NCBI RefSeq assembly: GCF_003290025.1
Contig: NZ_QNHG01000002.1
Coordinates: 390,055 to 445,554, forward strand
Reading direction: 5' to 3'
DNA length: 55,500 nt
Source of the DNA: Pseudogemmobacter bohemicus
GTDB lineage: Bacteria; Pseudomonadota; Alphaproteobacteria; Rhodobacterales; Rhodobacteraceae
The notes beneath the pieces were generated by a model that was given only the letters and a program-made list of their open reading frames with translations, was not told the origin of the DNA and ran no database searches. Below are positions 1-9,445 of this stretch, piece after piece. The position numbers were made by a program, and so were the translations under genes. The stretch's first letter is position 1. Each line of letters begins with the position of its first letter.

Positions 1-177
1 AGGATGAAGCGCTGTCAGGGTCCTGGCAGCACCATCACGCATGGATACCAGATCGCCGGGACGAAGATCGCACAGACGGGTCTTCCCCCCCGGCACTGCA
101 ATCATTCCTTCGGCATCAATGCCACCGGACAAGAAGGCACTTGCGACAGAAACCATTCTGGATTCAACCCATTCCAT
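1..177 (-). CDS. Hint-domain protein, 5' end only (runs off the window)
   Basis: The minus strand is open from an ATG at 177 to the window edge, giving 59 codons. The peptide contains IAVPGGKTRLCDLRPGDLV, which resembles the first block of the Hint (hedgehog/intein) domains found at the C-terminus of Rhodobacteraceae RTX proteins. The usual Cys-Phe pair at the start of that block is not visible; the sequence there reads LSGGIDAEGMI. If this is a Hint module it may therefore lack self-cleavage. The start leaves only a short leader before the domain, so this may be a stand-alone Hint protein. It is oriented away from the RTX-Hint gene at 1372. The call rests on motif resemblance over a short stretch. 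Confidence 0.5.
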   Translation of the reverse strand, partial: MEWVESRMVSVASAFLSGGIDAEGMIAVPGGKTRLCDLRPGDLVSMRDGAARTLTALHP

Positions 178-1371
178 AGGACCACTTTCTAAGTCAGGGA
201 GTTGAAGCTTGGCGATGCGTCTGTAACAGGTTGAGAACTGAACCAACGTCGTCCTGATCCGATTTACGGGTAATGCACTGCCCCCGAGCGGGCGACTCAC
301 TCATGGAACTGACCGGGATTTCTCAGGCTCGCCCGATCATTCAATGCATTAAATTTGCGCCATAGATTCGGATCGGTAAATTACGAATAACTACCTAAGT
401 CGCTTCACCGTGTGAATCGCCCGTCATTTAAGGCTTTTTTCTGACGAACATCGCCACAAAGGGGACATAATTCGGGCGCATAATCCGTGAAAATCGAGTC
501 CAATGTTTCAAAATATTAAAAATATCCTGGAGCGATTCCTGCCCGGGCAGAGCAGGCGCAGGGCGCGAGGTTTTATCTGGATTGAAGTATCAGATAGCGT
601 GACGCGTGATTGCGCGATAAGGGAAATGCTGAGGCCCGCAGGGTTTCAGAGATGGCGGATGACGTGACGTGAAGACGTCGGAGATGTTCGGGGCCATCGA
701 CATCAGCTGTTAGTTTTAACGAGTGATTGTCAGCCATCAACCAATCCGTCTGTAAGATGGGTGCGGATCATTTTCGCCTCGGGGTGTCAGTCGTATCTGC
801 TTCCGGGATGCCCGGATCAGTTTCTGTGCGTAAACTGGTGAAAAAGTAACTTAATTATATCAGTATGTTGCTTCAGTGTTTCGCAATCATCAGAGCCCAT
901 CTGCACCTGTTGCAATGCCGCACGCCTGACTGCCTTCGCCTGCGGAGAAAGGGAGTCTTCCCTCTGATCAAAGCTGTAATCACGGACGAAGCCATTAAAT
1001 TACGGGGCAAGATATCCGAAGAAACCGGTACAATCCTGTGCCGGTTGCATTGAGCGGCGTGATGGACAGATTTATGATTCATAAATCAATCTTATGATAT
1101 CGCAGATTGCCTGGTCTCTGCGTTAAATCCAGTCTTAATAAAGGCCACTCTATGACCTGTTGGCCATAATTCGTTCGCGCTTTATTCGCCCTTAAGACTG
1201 TCAGATCCATGGCAAAACCAAGTCCCCGCCCCGGAAATAACAGTGAAGCACATAGGTAATGCTACAGAATTTATGACTCAGGCCCGGAATTATAAACTGA
1301 GTCATCCAGTCTGAGCACGGCATGTGTGGCCGGTTGTGGGTGCTTGAAGACAGATCAGGAGTTACGGACAG
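178..1371. other. Long intergenic region without a convincing gene
   Basis: About 1.2 kb lies between two divergently oriented Hint-domain genes. It is visibly richer in A+T than its neighbours, and its short open frames (for example 865-1053 on plus) lack a ribosome site and recognisable content. It probably carries the promoters of the flanking genes. A GGAG at about 1357 serves the gene at 1372. No tRNA, known RNA or repeat was recognised. Confidence 0.5.
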
Positions 1372-4005
1372 ATGCCGACGACATTCAACTGGATCTACCT
1401 TGGTGTTCCCACGAATACTCTCGGTGCTACGATTTACATAGATATCAACGAGACCGGCGATACCAGTGCTGAAAATGCTGCGGCCCTGAACGGGCAGACC
1501 TTCGGTACGGCAGGAAACCCGCTTTATAACAATATTACTTCGACCACTATGAACGGCACCGGCAGCTTTCTGAATCAGAATACCGGGCAGACCTTTTTGA
1601 CGACTTACGGCGGCACCACCGGCACCCTGACACATGATGCCATTGCAACCTATAATATCACGCTGACCTACGCCGATGGCACCACCGCCACGACAACGGG
1701 TATTCTGGTGCAATCAACGACCGGACAATTGTTCCTGGCTCCCTCGCTTTCGGCAAATGCTGCGCATATTGCCAAGCCGATTGTGTCGTTGAACATCGAC
1801 TCTGTCCTCTCCAGTGTAGGGAGCTTAGCCCTGGACAGGCCCATGGTGGGCTGGGACGATGGCTGGGTGCAGGGCACGGACGGCAATGACACGATCGGGC
1901 CGGGCACTGTCGAGCCTGTGGGACGCGGTTCAGATGTCATTGACGGTGGTGACGGTGTGACCTCGGCTGGCACGGGCTGGAATGATGACCGGATTGACGC
2001 TGGTGGGGGCAATGATGTGGTCTATGCCGGGCTGGGCAATGACCTCGCCTATGGCGGCGGCGGCAATGAAAGTCTGTTCGGCGGCGATGGGAACGATACT
2101 CTCGACGGCGGCACCGGCAATGATACGATCAATGGCGGTGCGGGCAATGACCTGCTGAATGGCGGCAACGATGCCGACACTTTCCTGATCACAGGGGCGA
2201 ATTTCGGCACCGATACGATCGTCGGCGGCGAGGGCGGCACCGATCTCGACAGGATTGATACCAGCGGTGTCAGCGGCAATATCACTGTCAACTATAGCGG
2301 TGTCGAGGCCGGGAGCCTGAGCTCTTCGACCGGCGGCACCGCGGGCTTCTCCGAGATCGAGGCGATCACCACCGGCGGCGGCAATGACACGATCAATGCC
2401 GGATCCAATACGGCGAATTCCAGCTATGTGCTGGGTGCAGGGAATGACTCGGTCATCGGCGGCAGCGGCAATGAGGCCATCGACGGCGGTATCGGCGATG
2501 ACATTTTGTCTGGTGGTGGCGGCAATGACAACATTCAGGGTGGCACCGGCCAGGATCTGATCGACGGTGGCACCGGCAATGACACCATCGACGGCGGCGA
2601 TGGCAATGACGTGCTGTCGGGCGGCGATGATGATGACAGGATCCTTGGTGGCCAGGGCAATGATACCATCGACGGTGGCTCGGGTGCCGATCTGATCTAT
2701 GGCGGTGACGGCGATGACTCCATCAATGGCGGCATCGGCAATGATACGATCTACGCCGGCACCGGCTCTGGCGAGACGAACTATATCGAGGGCGGGCAGG
2801 GCGATGATCTGCTCCATGGTTCTGATGGCACCGACACCCTGAGCGGTGGAGCAGGCGCCGATATCCTGCATGGCAATCTCGGGAATGACAGCCTGATCGG
2901 GGGTGACGGGACCGACAGTCTTTATGGCGGCCAGGGCGATGATATCCTCTCGGGCGGTGCGGATGGTGACAGTCTGGACGGCGGTGACGGCAATGACCGC
3001 CTGACCGGAGGCAGCGGCGCCGATACGCTGACCGGGGGCACTGGCAATGATGTCTTTATCATCGACACGGGTGGCGACCTGATCACCGATTTCGGCGCCG
3101 GCAATACCGGCAGCATCGATGATGGCGACAATACGAACAACGATTTCGTCGACCTCTCGGCCTATTACAACGAGACCACACTTGCCGCCTGGAACGCCGC
3201 TAACCCCGGCAATACCTATGGCAACCCACTGGCCTGGATGCGGGCGGATCAGGCTGATGGCATCCTTCAGCAGGTCGGCGGTCTCCAGATCCAGAACGGT
3301 GGTGTCGCCGTTGCAGCCGGCCAGCTAAGCGCAGATACCACCGGCGTTACCTGCTTTACCCGGGGCACGATGATCAAAACCTCGCTGGGGGAGGTGGCCG
3401 TCGAAGATCTTCGTGTTGGCCAGCATCTGGTGCTGACTGTCGACAGCGGATACCGGCCGTTTTCCTGGATTGGATCACGAGCACTTACTGCCGGGGATCT
3501 GGCCCGGTATCCGAACCTTCTGCCCATCCGCATCCGCGCGCATGCGCTTGGCCCGGACAACCCTGTGCAGGATCTGGTTGTCTCGCCGCAGCACCGCATT
3601 CTGGTCAACTCGCGGCTGGTCAGAAACATCTCGGGGGAGATGACAGCGCTGGTGGCTGCAAAACATCTCGTCGGCCTGCCCGGTATCGCAATCGCCCATG
3701 ACATGGAGCGGGTGGAATACTGGCATTTCCTGTTCGACGGTCACGAGATCGTCTGGTCAAATGGGGCGCAGACGGAGTCCCTCTACACGGGGAAAGAAGC
3801 CCTGAAATCCCTCAGCCCGGAGGCGCGGCGCGAGATATTCCAGATTTTTCCCAACCTTGAGCGCCCGGAATGCGTCAGTGAACCGATACCGGCACGTCGT
3901 CTTCTGACTGGCCGCGAGGGTCGCGAGCTGACAAGGCGCAATCTGCGCAAGGCGTCCAGACTTGTAGAAGTACCTGCAACTTCAGTAAGTGCCCATATGG
4001 TTTAG
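1372..4005 (+). CDS. RTX calcium-binding repeat protein with C-terminal Hint domain
   Basis: The product is 877 residues. Residues 1-180 form a non-repeat head. From about 185 to 560 there are many glycine/aspartate nonapeptides of the GGxGNDxL type, the calcium-binding beta-roll of proteins exported by type I secretion. From Cys661 (CFTRGTMI) a Hint domain follows, with the later block VSPQHRILVNSRLV supplying the conserved His. No Sec signal is present, as expected for type I export. The C-terminal Hint module may autoprocess or anchor the protein, but its role in this family is not established. No type I secretion ABC/MFP genes lie in the window. A GGAG sits about 12 bases before the ATG. 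The head (MPTTFNWIYLG) resembles other Rhodobacteraceae RTX-Hint proteins. Confidence 0.85.
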   Translation: MPTTFNWIYLGVPTNTLGATIYIDINETGDTSAENAAALNGQTFGTAGNPLYNNITSTTMNGTGSFLNQNTGQTFLTTYGGTTGTLTHDAIATYNITLTYADGTTATTTGILVQSTTGQLFLAPSLSANAAHIAKPIVSLNIDSVLSSVGSLALDRPMVGWDDGWVQGTDGNDTIGPGTVEPVGRGSDVIDGGDGVTSAGTGWNDDRIDAGGGNDVVYAGLGNDLAYGGGGNESLFGGDGNDTLDGGTGNDTINGGAGNDLLNGGNDADTFLITGANFGTDTIVGGEGGTDLDRIDTSGVSGNITVNYSGVEAGSLSSSTGGTAGFSEIEAITTGGGNDTINAGSNTANSSYVLGAGNDSVIGGSGNEAIDGGIGDDILSGGGGNDNIQGGTGQDLIDGGTGNDTIDGGDGNDVLSGGDDDDRILGGQGNDTIDGGSGADLIYGGDGDDSINGGIGNDTIYAGTGSGETNYIEGGQGDDLLHGSDGTDTLSGGAGADILHGNLGNDSLIGGDGTDSLYGGQGDDILSGGADGDSLDGGDGNDRLTGGSGADTLTGGTGNDVFIIDTGGDLITDFGAGNTGSIDDGDNTNNDFVDLSAYYNETTLAAWNAANPGNTYGNPLAWMRADQADGILQQVGGLQIQNGGVAVAAGQLSADTTGVTCFTRGTMIKTSLGEVAVEDLRVGQHLVLTVDSGYRPFSWIGSRALTAGDLARYPNLLPIRIRAHALGPDNPVQDLVVSPQHRILVNSRLVRNISGEMTALVAAKHLVGLPGIAIAHDMERVEYWHFLFDGHEIVWSNGAQTESLYTGKEALKSLSPEARREIFQIFPNLERPECVSEPIPARRLLTGREGRELTRRNLRKASRLVEVPATSVSAHMV

Positions 4006-4175
4006 GTGTTTGGTCCCACGGCTATTTGGCGCGATCCTTTCTTTGGAATGGGCGCACCACGGCCCCCCGGACTATCCGGGCAAAAATACAGCGATCAAAG
4101 GTCGAGGACCTGCCCGCCAGTGCTTCATGCGCGGGTCTGAGGACCCGCAGAGCTGAGCCTGGCAAGAACCCCAGG

Positions 4176-4720
4176 TCATGGTGACAAATGGCGGAGCAAG
4201 AGCCTGATGCAGGCGATGCCTGCGAAGCCGGGGAAACTGTCTGCGGTTCTGTCGCAGCGGGTTTCCGGCCGGCGGCTGTTCTGCGACGTGTTGAGGCAGC
4301 ACTCGACCAATTCGCGCAAGGTTCAGATGGTCATGTCTACAGGCTTGCGCCCTTTTCGGTTCTCTTGCATCGGGTGAGGAGGTTCTGAAACCTGTCCGGT
4401 GGATTGTTTTCCCGACGCAAGGGCAGGGCGTTGCGGATCTCGATGTTTCCCGAATTTTATCAGAGCGATAGCCGCTTTCGGTCACGAGAACGGCTGGCTG
4501 TGGCAGTTGTCCGCCATCACCAGATCATAGCCGGTGCGGTCGGACTCCTGCCCGGGGTGATCCCGGTTCTCATCGGGGGGCCTGTGCCGTTGACGCGGAT
4601 GCGGATGCGGGTCGGGAACCCACCTCTCGAACGGCCAGGAGCCTCTTATCGGCAGTCCCCTTTTTGCGCCTGCCGCATGATGATGGGCGCGGATCGGAGC
4701 CCGTGCTTCCAGGATTCTCA
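4176..4720 (-). pseudogene. IS5-family transposase remnant, C-terminal two thirds
   Basis: Reading the minus strand across at least two frame changes recovers successive IS5-family motifs: PIRAHHHAAGAKRG, GGFPTRIRIRVNGTG, TGYDLVMADN, ESGYRSDKIRE, then RELVECCLNTSQNSRR and a terminal LLLRHLS just before a stop at 4176. This is the usual order of the second half of an IS5/IS427-type DDE transposase. No single frame stays open, so it is not functional. The N-terminal third is missing; DNA upstream switches to an iolC fragment at 4785-4956. Terminal inverted repeats were not identified. Confidence 0.7.
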
Positions 4721-4784
4721 GCGCCCGGCGCAACCCATGGTCACCCGGCGCGACGAACCGCCATCCGGACCGCGTAGCGGTGTT

Positions 4785-4956
4785 TCATCTCTGCGACAGC
4801 GGCCCATCGGTGCCGCGCCCCGCCAGCCAGTCCTGCGCGACCGGGCCGAAGATCATCCGGCCGACGGCAAAGCCGCGCACCAGCGGATAGCGGCAGCGAC
4901 GCGGAAGCTCGCGGCCAGCTCCGCCTCCGGCGCGTCAGGGCCGAGGACCACGATGC
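4785..4956 (-). pseudogene. iolC: Fragment of the 3' end of iolC (5-dehydro-2-deoxygluconokinase)
   Basis: The minus strand encodes VLGPDAPEAELAASFRVAA, then after a one-base frame change RYPLVRGFAVGRMIF and DWLAGR, ending at a TGA at 4785. These match the C-terminal (DUF2090-like) part of the inositol catabolic kinase IolC, where 'GFAVGRTIF...WLAG' is typical. Only about 57 codons remain, with a frameshift. The fragment is fused directly to an IS5-type transposase piece (KAHR|IVVLG), and a different IS5-type piece lies on the other side. It looks like scar tissue from IS-mediated rearrangement. No other inositol genes are in the window. Confidence 0.65.
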
Positions 4957-5255
4957 GATGCGCTTTCAGACAGGTTGCATCAATCATAATCGTCTGCCCG
5001 TCGGCAGACTCAGCCGCCGGGTCGTGCAGCATTCGGGGGAGCACCCCATCCGGCTCCAGCGCTTCCATCGGTTGCAAAGTGTCTTCGGTGTGCCGTATTC
5101 GCGGGGCCGTCGCGCCAGAAAAAGCCATTACGATTGCTGAATATTATGCTGCTGAGACCGCGACGATCACCGATACAGGGGCGGTCACGGCTCCTTGGGG
5201 GAAACGGCTCAGGCCGAGCCATCTGCGCCTCCGTCAGCCAGAAGAGGGCTCATCA
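4957..5255 (-). pseudogene. IS5-family transposase remnant, N-terminal part
   Basis: Starting near 5255 on the minus strand one reads LFWLTEAQMARPEPFPP, DDRR-like GDRRGLSSIIF, NRNGFFWRDGPA, then after a frameshift TLQPMEALEPDGVLPRML and TIMIDATCLKAHR. This is the standard opening of IS427-group transposases up to the first DDE aspartate region. It stops abruptly at KAHR, where iolC sequence begins. The 3' portion has the same DNA as the piece at 11838-11975, which lies in the opposite orientation beyond the signalling cassette. Confidence 0.7.
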
Positions 5256-5480
5256 GCAGGGCCTTCCGGGCTCATCTGAATCATCGGACAAGATCACAAT
5301 CAAGGGATCCTGACCCTATGCCAGGGCTGGCTTTTTGCGGTATATCGGCTTACTCCCCCAAGGTGATCGCGTGTTATTATGAACCCGCTAAGGAATAGTC
5401 ATGTAAACCATGACGTGACCAACCTCCTGCGGGGGTTCCTCTGAGCCGGCAGTTGGCTCCGATACGGGGAGGAGTACAGG

Positions 5481-8400
5481 ATGAAGACTGACCAAAACGG
5501 CCAGCGTACGGTTTTTGGCCTCGTCGCCATCGTGATGATTATCGCGATCTGCTTCATCGCGGATCTGAACATCCCACTCGGCCATGCGGTCTGGCTGGGC
5601 TATCTGCTGGCGCTGACGATCAGCTTCTCCCTGCGGTTCATCTGGTTGCCATCGGTGATCGCGGTTGTCGGTATCGTGCTGCTGATCCTCGGCTATTTGC
5701 TGGATCCGCGGGAGGTCAATGTTGAAATCGCGTTGTCGAACCGGGGCCTTGCCGCCACAGCGCTGATATTCCTCGCGGTTGCCGGGACTTTTATGGTGCG
5801 AAACCGCCTGCGTATCGCGGCCGAAGACTGGCGCAAGAATATCGAAATGCGGCTGGCGAAAGAGCTTGAGGGCGATCTGAGCCGGACGCAGATCGGTGAG
5901 AAGGTTCTGCGGCTGATTGCCGGGACGCTTGAGGCGCGGGCAGCGGTCCTGTGGGAAAAGCAGCAGGACAGCCTGATCCCGGTCGCGTCCTGGGGCACAG
6001 TCAACACGCCCGAGGCGCTGCATGCGGGACAGCCCGGTCGTGAGGCCGGCCATCTGCGCCGGGCGCTTCGGGAAGACGAAACCGTGGTGCTGGTGGCGGC
6101 GGGTGAGGCGGCACTTGACTGGGGTTCGGGCCTGATGCATGGCCGCACCGCCTGTTCCGTGATCGTGCCAACGCGCGAGAATGGCACGGTGAACGGCGTG
6201 ATGGAGATCGGTCTTGACCGTGAGCCGACCGATACCGTGCGCGAACTGATCGCCAGCCTCGGCGACAAGGTCGGGGTCGAGCTGCGCTCGGCGCATTACC
6301 GGGAAGAGGTGCAGCTATTGCTGGATGAAACCCGCCAGCAATCCGAGGAGTTGCGCAGCCATTCCGAGCGGCTCTCGGATACCAATGCCGAGCTGGAGGA
6401 GCAGGCCGAGGCGCTCAAACGCAGCGAGGCGCTGATGCGCGACCAGCAGGCGGCGCTGGAAGAGCAGAATGCCCAGCTTGAACAGCAGACCTCCGAACTG
6501 GAAGAACAGCGCGACGCTCTTGCCAAATCGGGGCAGAAACTGGCGGAACAGGCCGAGGAGCTGGCGCGCGAAAGCCGCTACAAATCCGAATTCGTCGCCA
6601 ATATGTCGCATGAGCTGCGGACACCGCTGAACGCGCTTCTGATCATGGCGCGACTCCTGAGCGAGAACCGTGGCGGCAATCTGACGGGCGAACAGGTCCG
6701 CTGGGCTGAAACGGTGGAAAGCTCGGGCAAGGATCTGCTGCGGCTGATCAATGACATCCTGGATCTCGCCCGGATCGAGGCGGGCAAGGTTGAGATCGCA
6801 CCAGAGCCCAGCGACCCGCGCGACATTGTCCGGCGCATTTCGCGCGCCTTCACCTTCGCGGCACAGGAAAAGGGCCTCACGCTTGAGACAGAGATTGCCG
6901 GGGATATTCCGGGGATCGTCACCGATCCCGCGCGGGTCGAACAGATTTTGCGCAATTTCGTCGGCAATGCGCTGAAATTCACCGATCACGGCTCGGTCAC
7001 GCTTTCGCTGACGCGTGAGGGTGAGGGGGTGTGTTTCCGGGTGAAGGATACCGGGATCGGCATCGACCCCGGACAGCACAAGGCGGTGTTCGAGGCGTTC
7101 CGCCAGGCGGATGGTTCGATCTCGCGCCGTTTTGGCGGCACCGGGCTTGGCCTTGCGATCTCGCGCGATCTCGCCGGGCTGCTGGAGGGGCAGATCACGC
7201 TGGAGAGCAGCCCGGGTGAGGGCAGCACCTTCTCTCTGACCCTGCCGGATGTGCTAAAAGGGGTCAGCCAGGCCAGCCCCGCAGTTCCGGGGCCCGGCCT
7301 TGCCGCCCAACGCCCGCAGCCGCCAACGCCCGTGCCGGAGCGCAGCCCGGCCCTGACCACCTCCCTGAGCGATGATCGCGACGCTTTGGGCGACGACGAG
7401 CACCGTCTGCTGATTGTCGAGGATGATCCGGCCTTCGCCCGCATCCTTTTTGACCTCGCGCATGAGCGGGGGTTCCGCGCGATCGTGGTCGCCAGCGCCG
7501 ATGAGGCGGTGCGCGCCGCACAGACCCATCTGCCCCAGGGCGTGATCCTTGATATGGGTCTGCCGGATCATTCCGGCCTGACCGTGCTGGACCGGCTGAA
7601 ACGTGCGCCCGCGACGCGGCATATCCCGGTTCATGTCGTCTCCGCCGCCGATCACACCCGCGATGCGATGGCGAAGGGCGCGGTGAACTACCTGATGAAG
7701 CCGGTTGCGCGCGAATCCCTTGTCGAGGCGCTCGACAGTATCGAGGCCCAGGCCAATACCCATATCCGCCGCCTCTTGGTGGTCGAGGATGACCCTGCGC
7801 AGCTTTCGGGGATCAAGGCGCTGCTGGGATCAGACGCTGTCGAAGTCACCGGGGCAGCCACCACAGCCGCCGCCCTGACGGCGTGCCGCAACAAGACATT
7901 CGACTGTATCGTTTTGGATATGAACCTGCCCGACGGGACCGGTTTCGACCTTCTCGAACAGCTCGGCCAGGATGAGACAGCATCTTTCCCGCCGGTGATC
8001 GTCTATACCGCCCGCGCCCTGACCGATGCCGAAGAGCAGCGTTTGCGCCGCTATTCGCAATCCATCATCGTCAAGGGCGCGAAATCGCCCGAACGGCTGA
8101 TTGATGAGGTTACGCTGTTTCTCCACCAGGTGGTCTCGGATCTGCCGCAGCGCCAGCGCGACATGCTGGCGGCCTCGCTGAATCGCGATGCGGAACTGGA
8201 CGGGCGCAGGATCCTGGTGGTCGAGGATGATGTCCGCAACATCTACGCCCTGACCGGCGTGCTGGAGCCGCACGGCGTTGATGTCCGCATCGCCCGCAAC
8301 GGCCGCGAGGCGCTGGATATGCTGGGCCGGGTGAGCAACGGGGGCGAGCCGCCGGTCGATCTGGTGCTGATGGATGTGATGATGCCCGAGATGGACGGGC

Positions 8401-8585
8401 TGACCGCGACGAAAGAGATCAGGCGCATTCCGGACTGGCGCGCTTTGCCGATCATCATGCTGACGGCGAAAGCCATGGCGGATGATCAGGCCAAATGCCT
8501 TGCCGCCGGGGCGAATGATTACCTTGCCAAACCGCTCGACGTGGACAAGCTTTTGTCGCTGATCCGGGTCTGGATGCCGAAATGA
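5481..8585 (+). CDS. Membrane hybrid sensor histidine kinase with three receiver domains
   Basis: The product is 1034 residues. About four membrane segments lie within residues 8-110, a GAF-like domain covers roughly 130-275, and a long Glu/Gln/Leu-rich coiled coil spans about 285-365. The HisKA dimerisation domain carries His377 in SHELRTPLN. The ATPase domain follows, with NALKF (about 495), DTGIGID and GGTGLGL boxes. Three receiver domains have predicted phospho-aspartates at 691 (ILDMGLPD), 813 (VLDMNLPDG) and 965 (LMDVMMPEMDG). The architecture suggests a phosphorelay. GGGGAGGAG precedes the ATG. The stop overlaps the methyltransferase gene start (ATGA), so the two are translationally coupled. 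The signal is unknown. Confidence 0.88.
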   Translation: MKTDQNGQRTVFGLVAIVMIIAICFIADLNIPLGHAVWLGYLLALTISFSLRFIWLPSVIAVVGIVLLILGYLLDPREVNVEIALSNRGLAATALIFLAVAGTFMVRNRLRIAAEDWRKNIEMRLAKELEGDLSRTQIGEKVLRLIAGTLEARAAVLWEKQQDSLIPVASWGTVNTPEALHAGQPGREAGHLRRALREDETVVLVAAGEAALDWGSGLMHGRTACSVIVPTRENGTVNGVMEIGLDREPTDTVRELIASLGDKVGVELRSAHYREEVQLLLDETRQQSEELRSHSERLSDTNAELEEQAEALKRSEALMRDQQAALEEQNAQLEQQTSELEEQRDALAKSGQKLAEQAEELARESRYKSEFVANMSHELRTPLNALLIMARLLSENRGGNLTGEQVRWAETVESSGKDLLRLINDILDLARIEAGKVEIAPEPSDPRDIVRRISRAFTFAAQEKGLTLETEIAGDIPGIVTDPARVEQILRNFVGNALKFTDHGSVTLSLTREGEGVCFRVKDTGIGIDPGQHKAVFEAFRQADGSISRRFGGTGLGLAISRDLAGLLEGQITLESSPGEGSTFSLTLPDVLKGVSQASPAVPGPGLAAQRPQPPTPVPERSPALTTSLSDDRDALGDDEHRLLIVEDDPAFARILFDLAHERGFRAIVVASADEAVRAAQTHLPQGVILDMGLPDHSGLTVLDRLKRAPATRHIPVHVVSAADHTRDAMAKGAVNYLMKPVARESLVEALDSIEAQANTHIRRLLVVEDDPAQLSGIKALLGSDAVEVTGAATTAAALTACRNKTFDCIVLDMNLPDGTGFDLLEQLGQDETASFPPVIVYTARALTDAEEQRLRRYSQSIIVKGAKSPERLIDEVTLFLHQVVSDLPQRQRDMLAASLNRDAELDGRRILVVEDDVRNIYALTGVLEPHGVDVRIARNGREALDMLGRVSNGGEPPVDLVLMDVMMPEMDGLTATKEIRRIPDWRALPIIMLTAKAMADDQAKCLAAGANDYLAKPLDVDKLLSLIRVWMPK

Positions 8586-9445
8586 CGGTCCCGGTTTCCG
8601 CCAGCGACAGGATCAGCGATATCGAGACGGACCTGTTTCTGGACGCGTTGCGGCGGCGCTATCATTACGATTTCAGCTCTTACGCCCGCTCGTCTTTGAT
8701 GCGGCGGGTGGAGGTGGCGCGGACGCGGCTCGGCTGTGACAGCATTTCCGCGATGCAGGGCAGGGTGCTGCGCGAGCCGGATCTGCTCCATGACATCATC
8801 GACGCGATGACGGTCCAGGTCAGCGACCTCTTCCGCGATCCTGGCTATTATCTCGCACTGCGCCAGAAGGTGATCCCGCATCTGCGCACCTTCCCTTCGC
8901 TCAAGGTCTGGGTGCCGGGCTGCGCCAATGGCGAAGAGCTCTATTCGCTGGCCATTCTTTTTGCCGAAGAAGGTTTGCTGGAGCGCACGATGTTCTATGC
9001 GACCGAAATCAACCGCCGCGCACTCGCCAAGGCCTCGGCCGGCATCTATGAGACCGCCCGCATCCCGAGATTCAGCGAGAATTACCGCGCTGCGGGCGGC
9101 AAGACCACGCTTTCCGACTATTATACCGCCGCCTATGGCGCGGCGGCCTTTCACCGCCAGCTCCGCCAGCGCACGCTGTTTTCCGAACATGACCTCGCGA
9201 CGGATCAGGTCTTCTCCGAGATGCATCTGATCTCATGCCGCAACGTATTGATCTATTTCGATGAAACGCTACAGAACAGGGTTCTGGGGCTTTTCGCGGA
9301 TTCACTTGTGCGTGGCGGTTTTCTGGGTCTCGGCTCGCATGAAACCCTGCGGTTCTCCTGCATGAAAGCGGCCTTCAGCGCCCATGACGAGGGTGAACGG
9401 CTCTGGCGCCGCACGAATATCGAAAAGTTAGAACATGCCTCATAA
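8582..9445 (+). CDS. CheR-type protein-glutamate O-methyltransferase
   Basis: The 287-residue product has an N-terminal CheR helical domain (about 1-70). A SAM-dependent methyltransferase domain follows, with VWVPGCANGEELYSLAI as the SAM-binding motif, SDLFRDPGYY before it, and LISCRNVLIYFD later. These are characteristic of CheR. Classical CheR methylates chemoreceptor glutamates, but here no receptors, CheA, CheW or CheB are present. The gene overlaps the hybrid kinase upstream by four bases and the HWE kinase downstream by eleven. It probably belongs to a non-chemotactic signalling module in which the substrate is one of the kinases or an unlinked partner. That role is inference. Confidence 0.85.
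   Translation: MTVPVSASDRISDIETDLFLDALRRRYHYDFSSYARSSLMRRVEVARTRLGCDSISAMQGRVLREPDLLHDIIDAMTVQVSDLFRDPGYYLALRQKVIPHLRTFPSLKVWVPGCANGEELYSLAILFAEEGLLERTMFYATEINRRALAKASAGIYETARIPRFSENYRAAGGKTTLSDYYTAAYGAAAFHRQLRQRTLFSEHDLATDQVFSEMHLISCRNVLIYFDETLQNRVLGLFADSLVRGGFLGLGSHETLRFSCMKAAFSAHDEGERLWRRTNIEKLEHAS

Noticed and set aside
865-1053. 62-codon plus-strand frame in the first intergenic region
   Set aside because: No ribosome site, no recognisable content, and an overlapping minus frame of similar length.
1930-2871. Repetitive minus-strand frame within the RTX gene
   Set aside because: The repeats are the complement of the GGxGNDxL codons; the plus-strand frame explains them.
1900-3060. Tandem short repeats that could be mistaken for a CRISPR array
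   Set aside because: They are coding nonapeptide repeats without uniform repeats and spacers.
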